Source: an uncultured Phascolarctobacterium sp. (lineage in GTDB: Bacteria; Bacillota; Negativicutes; Acidaminococcales; Acidaminococcaceae). Taken from it: a stretch of 42,475 bases of DNA. Positions 8,139 to 17,653 of this stretch are shown in pieces. The stretch covers positions 1 through 42,475 of the forward strand of contig UQXH01000016.1 of assembly GCA_900545025.1 (NCBI GenBank), written 5' to 3'. Every line of letters starts with the position of its first letter. Position 1 is the first letter of the stretch. Position numbers and translations under genes: made by a program. A model generated the notes under the pieces. It was not told the origin of the DNA. It ran no database searches and was given only the letters and a program-made list of their open reading frames with translations.

Positions 8139-9833
8139 TTATTGAAACAACTCCGTTTTTTTTAGCATCTGAGCCTCTGCCAGCAGTTCTGACGCACTAT
8201 CGTAAGCAGCCTTACTGCCGCTGCTGCCTGAAACCATACGCATAAGCTCATTGATACGCTGCTGCTCATCAAGGACTGTCAGTTCTGTTGCCGTTCTGCC
8301 GTTTTCACTTTGCTTCTCAATATAAATATGCCTGTCTGCAAATGCAGCAATCTGAGGCAGATGCGTTATACATAACACTTGCCCCTGCAAGGCAATAGCG
8401 GCTATTTTTTCTGCCATCTTCCTTGCTGTTACACCACCGACACCAGTATCGATCTCATCAAATACCATCGTAGACACTTCTGTCATATTACGCATGACCG
8501 TTTTGACAGCTAAAGCAATACGGGAAAGCTCACCGCCTGAAGCAACCTTTTCCAGTTCATTAACAGGCTCACCTACATTGGCACTGAACATGATTCTGAT
8601 ATCATCGCAGCCATACATACCAAATTTGTCGCTGCACTGAAACGCAAACATCAGCTTGCCCTGCGGCATGGCTAAGTCATGAATATGATTAGTAATCAGC
8701 TGCTCTAAAAAGGTACCATTCTTTTTACGTAAATCAGATAACAAAGCTGCTTTCTGCTGCAAACTGCTTTTTATATGCTGCAGCTTCTTTTCAGCTTTGG
8801 CAACAGCAGCAGCGATATCCTGCAGTTCAGCATATTTTTCTTCCGACCGCTGCAAATATTCCAGCACTGTTTCAGTATTACCACCGTATTTTTTCTGCAA
8901 ACGATAAATCAAATCCAGACGTTCCTGCACTTCGGCAGCCCGCTCGCTATTAAAGCTGCTGCTGTCCAGATATTCTGCCAACTGCTGGCAACAATCATCC
9001 AGATTTATCCAAGCACTGTCAATACTTTCCAGTATATCATGAAGTCTTTCATCATAACGGCAGGCTGTTTGCAGGCTGCTTTTAGCTTGTGCCAACATAC
9101 TCAAAACAGCATTATCATCACCTAATAAATTGTGAGCAGTATTCACAGAGGTGATGATCTTCTCACTATGTTGCAAAATCCGTGCTTCTTCTTCTAAAGA
9201 AACTTCCTCTCCTGCTTTTAATGCAGCATTTTTTATCTCGCGGATTTCCCAATCATAACGATCCAGCAGCAAGTCTTGCTGCAAACTGTCAGATTTTAAT
9301 TCCTGCAAATCTCTTTCTGATTGCAAATAATCTTTATAAATACGTTGATACTCCTGCAGTGCATCGTTGATTTCTTTGCTGCCGAAAGCATCTATCAGCT
9401 GCCTTGGCGCATCAGGATGCAATAACGCCTGATTCTCATGCTGCCCATGGATATCAACCAGCAAGCTGCTAACTTTTTTTACTATAGCTACCGGTACCTG
9501 TACTCCGTTTAAATAAGCCCTGCTTTTGCCGGCGGCAGTAACCTGTCTCTTGATAAAAAGCAAATTATCTTCTGCATCTATGCCCTGCTCTTCCAACAAA
9601 CTTATTGCTCCGGGAACAGAACTGATATCAAAAACTGCCTGTACCCAAAAACTGTCACAACCGCTGCGCAGATAATCAAGAGAAGCTCGTCCGCCTAAAA
9701 CCAAACTAAAAGCATCTATCAGAATAGATTTACCTGCACCTGTTTCACCGGTAAAAACATTAAACCCAGGCAAAAAATCTACTCTGGCATCTTCCAGTAA
9801 AGCAAAATTATGAACATGCAAAGACTGCAGCAT
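8139..9833 (-). CDS. recN: DNA repair protein RecN
   Basis: An SMC-like ATPase that acts at double-strand breaks before recombinational repair. The 564 residues have the family layout. Walker A GETGAGKS is at 29-36, followed by LIDAFSLVLGG. Two helical arms rich in Glu/Lys/Gln cover roughly 150-370 (coiled coil). Then come the ABC signature ASGGELSRIAL near 430, Walker B VFDEIDTGVGG near 455, and the THLPQIAAFAD switch. It follows argR with a short gap and precedes the NUDIX gene. The argR-recN order is widespread in low-GC Gram-positives. Nothing looks truncated. Confidence 0.97.
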   Translation of the reverse strand: MLQSLHVHNFALLEDARVDFLPGFNVFTGETGAGKSILIDAFSLVLGGRASLDYLRSGCDSFWVQAVFDISSVPGAISLLEEQGIDAEDNLLFIKRQVTAAGKSRAYLNGVQVPVAIVKKVSSLLVDIHGQHENQALLHPDAPRQLIDAFGSKEINDALQEYQRIYKDYLQSERDLQELKSDSLQQDLLLDRYDWEIREIKNAALKAGEEVSLEEEARILQHSEKIITSVNTAHNLLGDDNAVLSMLAQAKSSLQTACRYDERLHDILESIDSAWINLDDCCQQLAEYLDSSSFNSERAAEVQERLDLIYRLQKKYGGNTETVLEYLQRSEEKYAELQDIAAAVAKAEKKLQHIKSSLQQKAALLSDLRKKNGTFLEQLITNHIHDLAMPQGKLMFAFQCSDKFGMYGCDDIRIMFSANVGEPVNELEKVASGGELSRIALAVKTVMRNMTEVSTMVFDEIDTGVGGVTARKMAEKIAAIALQGQVLCITHLPQIAAFADRHIYIEKQSENGRTATELTVLDEQQRINELMRMVSGSSGSKAAYDSASELLAEAQMLKKTELFQ

Positions 9834-9848
9834 CTTCCTTACCTCTGC

Positions 9849-10298
9849 TTAGATATGGTCTTTAAAACGGTGCATCAGGATACCGATGCCCTCTTTGTTG
9901 GCAACAGCGATAAACACCGTATCGTCACCAGCAATAGTCCCCAATATTTCCGGCCATTTCATATAATCGATTGCATACGCAACAGCCTGAGCGGTACCAG
10001 GCAGTGTACGCACTACGACCATATTGTCAGTTGATTTTACACTGACAATGGAATCCTGGAAAGTCCTTTCCAATCTGCCCGGAGTCAGCAGCATATTATG
10101 CTCTTTAGGATAAGCATAATGATAATGTCCGTTTGCATCGGGAACTTTGACAAGCATCAGTTCCTTAATATCACGGGAAACAGTAGCCTGGGTTACTTCA
10201 ATGCCTTCGCTGCGCAAAGCAGCAGCAAGGTCTTCCTGGGTTTCAATCTTGTTTTTGTCAATAATCTCTTTAATTTTTGCATGCCTGGTCATCTTCAT
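9849..10298 (-). CDS. argR: arginine repressor
   Basis: A transcription factor controlling arginine synthesis and catabolism, active as a hexamer with arginine. The 149 residues show the N-terminal winged helix (ATVSRDIKELML, near residues 38-49) and the C-terminal oligomerisation and arginine-binding domain with GTIAGDDTVFIA near 120. The first of two nearby ATGs is used; GAGGTGA lies about seven bases upstream. It sits between nadK and recN in the long operon. I see no clear ARG box in front of it, and its targets are outside this window. Confidence 0.96.
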   Translation of the reverse strand: MKMTRHAKIKEIIDKNKIETQEDLAAALRSEGIEVTQATVSRDIKELMLVKVPDANGHYHYAYPKEHNMLLTPGRLERTFQDSIVSVKSTDNMVVVRTLPGTAQAVAYAIDYMKWPEILGTIAGDDTVFIAVANKEGIGILMHRFKDHI

Positions 10299-10329
10299 AA
10301 TAGTTCACCTCAAAATAAAATGCATCTTG

Positions 10330-11190
10330 TCAGATATTACGCATCAGCTTCTGCTGCCATGTCTGATAATAATCCCTGCTCGTCAACCTGATAAATTGCA
10401 TAACATAAGGACTCTTGCGTATACGCACACTCATAGAGTCAGTAACTGTAATAACATTCTCTCCATCGGCAGAAAGAAGCAGCTCTTCACTGCCAGGAAG
10501 CGCCCTAAATTCTATCATCTCTGACATAGGAATTACCAGAGCCCTGGCTGTCAGAGAATGCGCGCACACCGGCGTAATGACGCTTATATCCAGTTCCGGC
10601 TGTACCAGCGGCCCTCCAGCAGATAAGGAATAGGCTGTTGAACCGGTAGCAGTCGCCACTATGATTCCATCAGCGGCATAAGTACCGGAAACTTTACCGT
10701 TAATATACATCTGCAAATGCGCCAGCTTACTGAATGTTCCTTTAGCCAGTACTAAGTCATTTAATGCATCAGCAATTTTAAAGACTTCATCATCTTTAAT
10801 AACCTCTGCCCTAAGCAAGCTTCTGTTTTCAGATGAAAAATTACCCTGACTAAGCTTGGTGATAGCTTTATGGATGCTGTTGGAATCAATCTCAGCTAAA
10901 AATCCCAGCTTACCAAAGTTAATCCCAAAGACAGGAACTTGAACAGGAGCAAGGTATCCTGCCATCTTCAGCAGTGTACCATCGCCGCCTAACGAAACGC
11001 CTGCATCCAAATTACTCAGTTGCTCAGGAGCATTAAGATTATAACTTGCACAACCATACTGAGCAGCAATACTGCAGGGCAAAACCGGCTCAATACCACA
11101 TTCCCTGCACATGGATAGAAATTCTGGTAAGGCTGCACAAACCTTCTCCTTTCCCATATTGGGAAAGATGCCTAATCTTTTTATCGTCAT
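10330..11190 (-). CDS. nadK: NAD kinase
   Basis: Phosphorylates NAD to NADP, the only route to NADP in most bacteria. The 286-residue protein has the GGDGT motif at 68-72, the NDLVLAKG segment near 142, and the ADGIIVATATGSTAYSLSAGGPL region near 173, both typical of the family. AGAGGAAT precedes the ATG. It lies 20 bases after the tlyA stop and is followed by argR. The tlyA-nadK-argR-recN order is a well-known arrangement in Firmicutes. I see no oddity. Confidence 0.97.
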   Translation of the reverse strand: MTIKRLGIFPNMGKEKVCAALPEFLSMCRECGIEPVLPCSIAAQYGCASYNLNAPEQLSNLDAGVSLGGDGTLLKMAGYLAPVQVPVFGINFGKLGFLAEIDSNSIHKAITKLSQGNFSSENRSLLRAEVIKDDEVFKIADALNDLVLAKGTFSKLAHLQMYINGKVSGTYAADGIIVATATGSTAYSLSAGGPLVQPELDISVITPVCAHSLTARALVIPMSEMIEFRALPGSEELLLSADGENVITVTDSMSVRIRKSPYVMQFIRLTSRDYYQTWQQKLMRNI

Positions 11191-11210
11191 TTTATTCCTC
11201 TGTATTTCAA

Positions 11211-12011
11211 TCAGTCCAAATCGCCGTGACTTTTGCTTACCAGTTCACTGACATAAGCAGCATCAACAGCATCGTCAGCCTGCAACGTCAGATAAAGCAA
11301 GTATTCGATGTTTCCTTCCGGTCCTTTGATAGGAGAAAACTCCAAACCTGCAACACCGAATCCCTCATTTTTAGCAAAGGCAATAACATTATTGATTACT
11401 GCTTCATGTACCTTAGGATCACGTACTACACCTTTCTTGCCTACATTTTCCTTGCCAGCTTCAAATTGAGGCTTAATCAAGGCTATAACGAAACCTTCCG
11501 GTTTTAAAATCTTATGCACAGCCGGAAGCACTTTATCCAAAGAAATAAAGGCCACATCTATAGTTGCCGCATCTACCATTTCTGCCAGATGTTCTTTTTC
11601 AAGATATCTTACATTGGTACGCTCCATGTTAACCACACGTTCATCACTGCGCAGCTTCCAGTCAAGTTGTCCATAGCCTACATCTATAGCATAGACCTTG
11701 GCTGCACCGTTTTGCAGTGCGCAGTCGGTAAATCCACCTGTAGAAGCGCCGATATCAGCAACAACCTTTCCTGCAACAGAAACAGGAAATATCTTGAGCG
11801 CTTTTCCCAGCTTGAGCCCGCCTCTGCTCACATAAGGAAGCTTATCACCCAATATACGGATAGCCGCCTCTTCCGGCACCTGCGTACCCGGCTTGTCAAT
11901 CTTTTGCTCATTAACTAAAATCTGTCCGGCCATAATTGCAGCCTGAGCTTTGGCTCTGCTTTCAAAAAAGCCTTTAGCAGTCAGCAAAGCATCTAAACGT
12001 TCTTTTTTCAA
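11211..12011 (-). CDS. tlyA: TlyA family rRNA (cytidine-2'-O)-methyltransferase
   Basis: An S4 RNA-binding domain (residues 1-60, RLDALLTAKGFFESRAKAQ) is followed by an FtsJ-like Rossmann methyltransferase with the SAM motif DIGASTGGFTDCAL near 85-98. Family members methylate ribosomal RNA; older annotations call them hemolysin A. The start codon is TTG: TTGA overlaps the dxs stop by three bases, and AAGGGTGAAG lies upstream. The 266-residue length is normal. Its position between dxs and nadK is conserved in many Firmicutes. Whether it methylates one or both subunits cannot be told from sequence. Confidence 0.93.
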   Translation of the reverse strand: MKKERLDALLTAKGFFESRAKAQAAIMAGQILVNEQKIDKPGTQVPEEAAIRILGDKLPYVSRGGLKLGKALKIFPVSVAGKVVADIGASTGGFTDCALQNGAAKVYAIDVGYGQLDWKLRSDERVVNMERTNVRYLEKEHLAEMVDAATIDVAFISLDKVLPAVHKILKPEGFVIALIKPQFEAGKENVGKKGVVRDPKVHEAVINNVIAFAKNEGFGVAGLEFSPIKGPEGNIEYLLYLTLQADDAVDAAYVSELVSKSHGDLD

Positions 12012-13900
12012 CGGTCTTCACCCTTCACAAATCGTTTTGTCTGCTCAGCAACAGACGCCGTATCCAACCCAAGATCTCGCAGTAAATATTTTTTATCACC
12101 CTGCGGCACAAAAACATCAGGTATACCTAAATTAAGGACCCGACAATTTTGCAGCAATCCAGAACTATTAAGACTTTCCAAGACAGCGCTGCCAACACCG
12201 CCGCTTAGTATGCCTTCTTCTAAAGTTACTATATATTTATAGCGCTTAGCCTGCTCTTGCAGCAGAGCTTCATCTAAAGGTTTAGCAAAGCGCATATTTA
12301 CTACACCTGCATCTATACCACATTCCTGCAGTAAGTCCGCTGCTTTTTCAGCATTCTCCACCATACTTCCAATAGCCCAGAAACATACATCGCGACCTTC
12401 ACGCAGTACTTCCGCTTTACCAATCGGCAATACATTAAGAGAACTGCTTAACTCAACACCTCTACCGCTGCCGCGGGGATAACGTACTGCTACAGGTGTC
12501 TCCATAGCTAAAGCCGTATTGAGCATATGACGCAGTTCATCTTCATCCTTAGGTGCCATTACAGTCATATTAGGCATACTGCGCAGATAAGCATAATCAA
12601 AAACACCGTGATGAGTATAGCCATCATCGCCAACTAACCCAGCCCGGTCAAGACAAAGTGTTACGTGCAGCTTCTGCATGCAAATATCGTGCAGAACAGA
12701 ATCATAAGCGCGCTGCATAAAAGTTGAATAAACTGCAGCAACCGGTTTTAATCCTGCTGCAGCCATACCTGCAGCCGCAGTTACAGCATGCTGCTCGGCA
12801 ATGCCAACGTCGAAAAATCTATCCGGATATTTCTTCGCAAAATCCGTAAGACCAGTGCCATCCGGCATGGCAGCAGTAATACCAACGATGGACTCATCTT
12901 CAACAGCTAACTGCATAAGCGTATCGCCAAAAACCTTAGTATAGGTAACCGGAGCGCCCGGCGTAGCAATCTTCTTGCCAGTAGCAATATCAAACGGACC
13001 TGTACCGTGAAAAGTATTAGGATGCTCTTCTGCGGGCTTATACCCCTTGCCTTTTTTGGTAAGTACATGCACTAAGACAGGACCATCAATATGCTTAGCT
13101 GCCTCCAATACATCAATCAGACTGTTCAGATCATGTCCGTCTACCGGTCCTAAATAGGTAAAACCAAGTTCTTCAAAGACTGAAGTAGGCACCATCAAAT
13201 ATTTAACACTGCCCTTCAAACGTCTGATAGCTTTTAAGACATCGGTGCCAAATTCCATGTTTTTAAGCCATGCTTCTATATCGTTTTTAATCTTGTTATA
13301 TGTTTCACCAGTACGCAGATGATAAAGATAGTCAGACATAGCCCCGACATTTTTGGAAATGGACATTTCATTGTCATTTAAAACTACTACCATATTTTTG
13401 TGCAGATCGCCGGCATTGTTTAACGCTTCAAAAGCCATACCGCCTGTCATGGAACCATCGCCGATAACAGCAACGACATCATAAGCTTCATGCTTTATGT
13501 CTCTGGCAACAGCCATACCCAAAGCCGCAGAAATAGATGTGCTGGAATGCCCTGTCCCAAAAGCATCGTGTTCACTTTCATTTCTTTTAGGAAAGCCGGA
13601 AAGCCCTCCATATTGACGGATAGTTTTAAACTGCTCGCGTCTGCCTGTAATAATCTTGTGAATATAGGACTGATGTCCTACATCAAAGATTATTTTGTCC
13701 TTAGGCGTAGAAAAAACCTTATGCAAAGCCAAAGTTAATTCCACTACACCTAAATTAGGGGCAAGATGTCCGCCGTTATGAGATAGCACCTGAATCATAT
13801 AAGTACGTATCTCTGCTGCCAGTCTGTTTAGCTCTTTTACGGAAAGCTTTTTTACGTCTTCCGGTGAATTTATAGTATCAAGTAAATGCTGTTCACTCAT
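12008..13900 (-). CDS. dxs: 1-deoxy-D-xylulose-5-phosphate synthase
   Basis: First enzyme of the non-mevalonate isoprenoid pathway, joining pyruvate and glyceraldehyde 3-phosphate with thiamine pyrophosphate. With the ATG at 13900 there are 630 residues (MSEQHLLDTINSP), matching the family N-terminus, and GAAAGGCGA lies upstream. A farther ATG at 13924 has no ribosome binding site. Visible marks are FDVGHQSYIHKIITGR, FGTGHSSTSISAALG, the TPP motif IGDGSMTGGMAFEALNNAG, and the FDVGIAEQHAVTAAAG segment. It lies directly after ispA and overlaps tlyA, so two isoprenoid steps sit side by side. It is another TPP enzyme in a window that also carries thiamine salvage. Confidence 0.96.
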   Translation of the reverse strand: MSEQHLLDTINSPEDVKKLSVKELNRLAAEIRTYMIQVLSHNGGHLAPNLGVVELTLALHKVFSTPKDKIIFDVGHQSYIHKIITGRREQFKTIRQYGGLSGFPKRNESEHDAFGTGHSSTSISAALGMAVARDIKHEAYDVVAVIGDGSMTGGMAFEALNNAGDLHKNMVVVLNDNEMSISKNVGAMSDYLYHLRTGETYNKIKNDIEAWLKNMEFGTDVLKAIRRLKGSVKYLMVPTSVFEELGFTYLGPVDGHDLNSLIDVLEAAKHIDGPVLVHVLTKKGKGYKPAEEHPNTFHGTGPFDIATGKKIATPGAPVTYTKVFGDTLMQLAVEDESIVGITAAMPDGTGLTDFAKKYPDRFFDVGIAEQHAVTAAAGMAAAGLKPVAAVYSTFMQRAYDSVLHDICMQKLHVTLCLDRAGLVGDDGYTHHGVFDYAYLRSMPNMTVMAPKDEDELRHMLNTALAMETPVAVRYPRGSGRGVELSSSLNVLPIGKAEVLREGRDVCFWAIGSMVENAEKAADLLQECGIDAGVVNMRFAKPLDEALLQEQAKRYKYIVTLEEGILSGGVGSAVLESLNSSGLLQNCRVLNLGIPDVFVPQGDKKYLLRDLGLDTASVAEQTKRFVKGEDR

Positions 13901-13924
13901 TATAATTTCGCCTTTCGCAGTCAT

Positions 13925-14800
13925 TTAGTTTTTACGGCTGCACATAAGTCTGGTAATCTCTCGCAATGCTTCAGCATTCTCACCAAACATTTCCAGACAT
14001 TCCAATGCCTCTGCTACAGTTTTTTCTGCCAAAGCTTTTGCTGCTTCCAAACCATACAGACTTACATAGGTAGATTTATGATTCTTTTCATCGCTGCCTG
14101 CCGGTTTGCCTAAAGCTTCTGTAGTTCCTTCAACATCTAAAATATCATCTGTAATCTGGAAAGCAAGGCCAAGTAAATCTGCAAATTTAGTCAAGGCCAA
14201 AAGCTCCTGTTCATTGGCACCGGCCAAATGAGCACCGCCCCTTACAGCAGCAATAAAGAGTGCACCTGTTTTGCCTGCATGCATTTTACGCAGTTCTTCT
14301 GCACTGATGGACTTACCTTCGTTTTCCAAATCAAGTCCCTGTCCGCCGACCATACCAAAATTGCCGGCACACATAGCCATTTCACGTACAGTTTCAATCA
14401 AAACGCGGGCGTCAACATTTTTCTGCTCCAGCATAACTTCAAATGCCAGAGTCAGCAAACCATCGCCTGCCAATACAGCCATTGCTTCGCCAAATACTTT
14501 ATGATTGGTCAGTCTGCCACGGCGATAATCATCATCATCCATACAGGGAAGATCATCATGTATTAGAGAATAGGTATGAATCATTTCCAAGCCGCAGGCA
14601 ACAGGCAGATAATTGTAGCCTTTCACACCTAAAGCTTCAGCAGTAGCCATCAGTAAAACTGGACGGATACGTTTTCCGCCTGCCAGCAGGCTATAAGCCA
14701 TAGCATCGTCTACTTTAGAAATACCTTTCTTAGCTAATCTGTTTTCTAAAAAAGAGTCAATCAATTTTCTCTGATTATTATAGTAAGTAGTAAAATCCAT
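13925..14800 (-). CDS. ispA: polyprenyl synthetase (farnesyl diphosphate synthase)
   Basis: Condenses isopentenyl diphosphate with allylic diphosphates to short-chain prenyl diphosphates for undecaprenol and quinone side chains. The 291-residue protein has both aspartate-rich motifs: DDLPCMD at residues 82-88 and DDILD near 219. The GGKRIRPVLL lysine/arginine stretch is at 41-50. GGAGG precedes the ATG. It sits between xseB and dxs, as in many bacteria (xseB-ispA-dxs). Chain length (C15 or C20) is inferred from its short-chain type and context. Confidence 0.94.
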   Translation of the reverse strand: MDFTTYYNNQRKLIDSFLENRLAKKGISKVDDAMAYSLLAGGKRIRPVLLMATAEALGVKGYNYLPVACGLEMIHTYSLIHDDLPCMDDDDYRRGRLTNHKVFGEAMAVLAGDGLLTLAFEVMLEQKNVDARVLIETVREMAMCAGNFGMVGGQGLDLENEGKSISAEELRKMHAGKTGALFIAAVRGGAHLAGANEQELLALTKFADLLGLAFQITDDILDVEGTTEALGKPAGSDEKNHKSTYVSLYGLEAAKALAEKTVAEALECLEMFGENAEALREITRLMCSRKN

Positions 14801-14803
14801 TAT

Positions 14804-15058
14804 TTATGCCTCCATATCATGGAATACTTCTAATTTATATTTTTCACTGCCATCATCAGCAGCAACTATCTTTTCAACTTCCTGTTTAACATTCTCCAGC
14901 TTGCCCATGCACAGCTTGCTGAGTTCTATACCATGTTTGAAAACATCCAAAGATTCTTCTAAAGAAAGCTCTCCGCTTTCAAGCAGTCTTACCTGCTCTT
15001 CCAATTCTTTCAGTGCGTCTTCAAACTTTATATTCTTTGCTATTTTTCTGCCAGCCAT
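14804..15058 (-). CDS. xseB: exodeoxyribonuclease VII small subunit
   Basis: Small helical partner of XseA in the single-strand exonuclease VII. The 84 residues show the family core, FEDALKELEEQVRLLESGELSLEESLDVFKHG, in its usual place (about residues 12-43). Length is normal and it is followed closely by ispA. It starts three bases after the xseA stop. Confidence 0.95.
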   Translation of the reverse strand: MAGRKIAKNIKFEDALKELEEQVRLLESGELSLEESLDVFKHGIELSKLCMGKLENVKQEVEKIVAADDGSEKYKLEVFHDMEA

Positions 15059-15061
15059 TGC

Positions 15062-16267
15062 TTACCGCCTTTCTGCAGACTGTACAATAGAAACTATCTT
15101 GCCGTCAGCTACGGTTGTAACCAGCTCATCACCCCACCGTACCTGAGCAGCAGATGTAACAATTTTATAATCACTGTCCTGAGTAACAGTATAACCACGT
15201 TTTAAAACAGCCAAAGGACTCAAACTATCCAATCTTGCTGCTTGAACTTCAAACTGATGCTTGCTGTTTTGCAGCCGTTTTTCCATGCTGTTAAGCAAAT
15301 TTTTTAAGGCAGCATCAGTTTGTAATGATTTATCTGCCAATAACCTTTCCGGGTCCTTTAATGCCCAGGAGTTATTTAATTTTTCCAATTCATGTCCCTG
15401 ATAAGAAATTAATTTCTGCATAGCTGCACAACAGCGTTCACGCAGATTTTCAATTCTGCGATTATATTCTGACGTATCAGCTACAGCTATTTCTGCAGCC
15501 TGCGAAGGTGTTGCCGCTCTTTTATCGGCTGCAAAATCACACAAAGTAAAATCTGTTTCATGCCCTACAGCGCTGATAATCGGTATTTTTGAAGCAGCTA
15601 CGGCACGAACTGTTTTTTCTTCGTTAAAAGCCCACAGCTCCTCTATTGAACCGCCGCCCCTGCCTACAATAAGTACATCAGCAAGTTTCTGCTTATTAAA
15701 AAAAGAAATAGCCTTAGCAATTTCTGCTGCCGCTCCTTCTCCCTGTACTTTAACAGGGTATAAAATAAGCTTAATGCCTGGGTTTCTTCTTCTGGAAACA
15801 GTGATTATATCACGTACAGCAGCCCCAGCTGAAGAAGTAACAATACCTACGCAACGCGGATTAAGAGGCAGCTGCTTTTTACGTTCTTCTGCAAATAGTC
15901 CTTCAGCTTCCAAACGTACTTTCAGCTGCTCAAAAGCCAGCATCAAATCGCCAGCCCCCTGCTGCAGCAAAAGGTCTGTATACAACTGATAAACACCATC
16001 GCGTTCAAAAACGCCAATTCTTCCTACAGCAATGACAGTATCGCCATTTTGCGGCTCAAAACGCAGTGAAACCGCACGTGAACGAAACATTACTGCCTTA
16101 AGCACGCCACCCTTATCCTTCAAAGTAAAATAACAATGTCCGGATGGATAGCGTTTAAAATTGGATACTTCTCCCTGAACCTGTACATTGCGTAAAACTG
16201 TATCTCTGTCAAAAATATCACTGATAAAATTATTTATTTCACTTACAGAATAAATTTTTTCATCCAT
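15062..16267 (-). CDS. xseA: exodeoxyribonuclease VII large subunit
   Basis: Catalytic subunit of exonuclease VII. Using the ATG at 16267 (MDEKIYSVSEIN) gives 401 residues. An N-terminal OB-fold domain covers about 1-100 (GEVSNFKRYPSGHCYFTLKD). The catalytic domain carries CVGIVTSSAGAAVRDI, VGRGGGSIEELWAFNEE and SAVGHETDFTLCDFAADKRAATPSQAAE. The start overlaps the previous gene by eight bases (ATGGATGA), and GGAG lies about 11 bases upstream. The frame is open to 16318 but that part falls in the neighbour. It is followed directly by xseB. Confidence 0.96.
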   Translation of the reverse strand: MDEKIYSVSEINNFISDIFDRDTVLRNVQVQGEVSNFKRYPSGHCYFTLKDKGGVLKAVMFRSRAVSLRFEPQNGDTVIAVGRIGVFERDGVYQLYTDLLLQQGAGDLMLAFEQLKVRLEAEGLFAEERKKQLPLNPRCVGIVTSSAGAAVRDIITVSRRRNPGIKLILYPVKVQGEGAAAEIAKAISFFNKQKLADVLIVGRGGGSIEELWAFNEEKTVRAVAASKIPIISAVGHETDFTLCDFAADKRAATPSQAAEIAVADTSEYNRRIENLRERCCAAMQKLISYQGHELEKLNNSWALKDPERLLADKSLQTDAALKNLLNSMEKRLQNSKHQFEVQAARLDSLSPLAVLKRGYTVTQDSDYKIVTSAAQVRWGDELVTTVADGKIVSIVQSAERR

Positions 16268-17216
16268 GCATAATCTCCATGCGTCTTGCGTAAGCAGCAC
16301 AGCCACTAGCATTATCACAGCTGAACCGCGCCTCCGGCACCCAGAGTCTGATATTTCTTTTTTGCAGCTTTTCTTCTACATGCGCGCGAATAAATTTATT
16401 GGAAGCAACACCGCCAACAAGCAAAACATCAGCTGCATCATACGCCGCAGCGCCATTGCGCAGCATTCTGGCAAAAGTTTCCGCTAAAGCATATTCTACG
16501 CCAAGAGCCAAAGCAGCTTTATCTTCACCAGCCTGCAATTTTCGCAAAGCCGCGGTTGCCGGACCCGACAGGCTTACCTGCAGCTTACTTACAGAAACAG
16601 GCAGTTCTGTCATATAGTCAGCTGTTTCTGCCAGCTTTTCCAATTCCGGCCCAGTTGGAAATTGTAATCCTAATGCAACGCCTACGCGGTCAATAAACTG
16701 TCCTGCATGTAAATCCATGCTGCCGCCTATCTGCTCCAGCAGATAACGTCCATCAGCTTCCTTTTGTGCCAAAAGCATATCTGTAGTACCACCGGAAGCA
16801 TGCAGCATCAGAAAGCGCTCAGCTTCAGGACCTCTAGCTGACCACATACCTGCTTCCATATGATTTTCCTGATGACTGATAGTATAAAGCGGTATTTTGC
16901 TTACTGCAGCAATAGATTTAGCAGCAGAAACACCAGCCAAAAACGCCGGCATATAAGAATCTGCAATTGGCCTTGGGCAGCAGGAAACACCTACTCCGCA
17001 AATTTCAATATCATCGCTTTGCAAAGCCTTTTCCATCAATAACGGTAAATTCCTTGTATGCTGAAAAACCATTTCTGACTGCTGCAGACCGCAGCGTCCC
17101 GGTTTGACAGACAGAATTTGCCTTGCTTCGCTCAGCAGGCTTCCATCCTCTCCTATTACTGCTACTGATGTAGTATAACAGCTGGTATCTATACCAAGAT
17201 AACCCTTCTGTCTCAT
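16260..17216 (-). CDS. TsaD/Kae1/Gcp-family paralog of unknown function
   Basis: Shares the ASKHA fold of TsaD, the tRNA threonylcarbamoyl transferase, but is shorter (318 residues) and diverged. Seen: GIDTSCYTTSVAVI at 8-21 (phosphate loop), HQENH at 115-119 in the metal-binding HxxxH position, SGGTT at 141-145 where TsaD has SGGHT, and GGVASN near 272. Proteins of this kind recur in Firmicutes between nusB and xseA and are often labelled O-sialoglycoprotein endopeptidase or Kae1-like. It is linked to nusB (gap of two) and xseA (overlap of eight). Its substrate is unknown. Calling it TsaD would be an over-reach unless no other tsaD exists in the genome. Confidence 0.8.
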   Translation of the reverse strand: MRQKGYLGIDTSCYTTSVAVIGEDGSLLSEARQILSVKPGRCGLQQSEMVFQHTRNLPLLMEKALQSDDIEICGVGVSCCPRPIADSYMPAFLAGVSAAKSIAAVSKIPLYTISHQENHMEAGMWSARGPEAERFLMLHASGGTTDMLLAQKEADGRYLLEQIGGSMDLHAGQFIDRVGVALGLQFPTGPELEKLAETADYMTELPVSVSKLQVSLSGPATAALRKLQAGEDKAALALGVEYALAETFARMLRNGAAAYDAADVLLVGGVASNKFIRAHVEEKLQKRNIRLWVPEARFSCDNASGCAAYARRMEIMHG

Positions 17217-17218
17217 TT

Positions 17219-17620
17219 TTATCTTACCATCTTACCTAAAATACCGTTAATAAAGCGCGGAGATTCTTCGGTACCGTAACGTTTGGCAATTTCTACAGCT
17301 TCGTTGATAGCAATACCCGGTACAATTTTCTCTTCCGCAAACATCATTTCATAAACCGCTACTCGCAAAATATTACGGTCAGTAGCAGACATTCTCTCTA
17401 AGGTCCAGTCAATAGCATATTCGCTAATTTTTCCGTCAATAGCTGCAAGGTTCTCCAATACCCCCTGCAAAGTTTTTTCTGCATAAGCCTTAGCCTTAGC
17501 AGCATCCTTTTCTTCATGTTCTGCTAAAGAAGCTTCCAAAGCGCTCTCTGCATCACATCTGGAAAAATCTATCTGAAATAAACTTTGTAATACAATTTCT
17601 CTGGCAATTCTACGAATCAT
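17219..17620 (-). CDS. nusB: transcription antitermination factor NusB
   Basis: Binds boxA RNA with NusE to keep polymerase elongating through rRNA operons. The 133-residue all-helical protein has the typical REIVLQSLFQIDF start and the C-terminal AINEAVEIAKRYGTEESPRFINGILGK signature. AGAGGAAG lies upstream of the ATG. It follows DUF2273 by 33 bases. The asp23-amaP-DUF2273-nusB order matches the common Firmicutes gene order. Confidence 0.96.
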   Translation of the reverse strand: MIRRIAREIVLQSLFQIDFSRCDAESALEASLAEHEEKDAAKAKAYAEKTLQGVLENLAAIDGKISEYAIDWTLERMSATDRNILRVAVYEMMFAEEKIVPGIAINEAVEIAKRYGTEESPRFINGILGKMVR

Positions 17621-17653
17621 GAATCTTCCTCTTTCTCTGTTGTAATTAAAATA

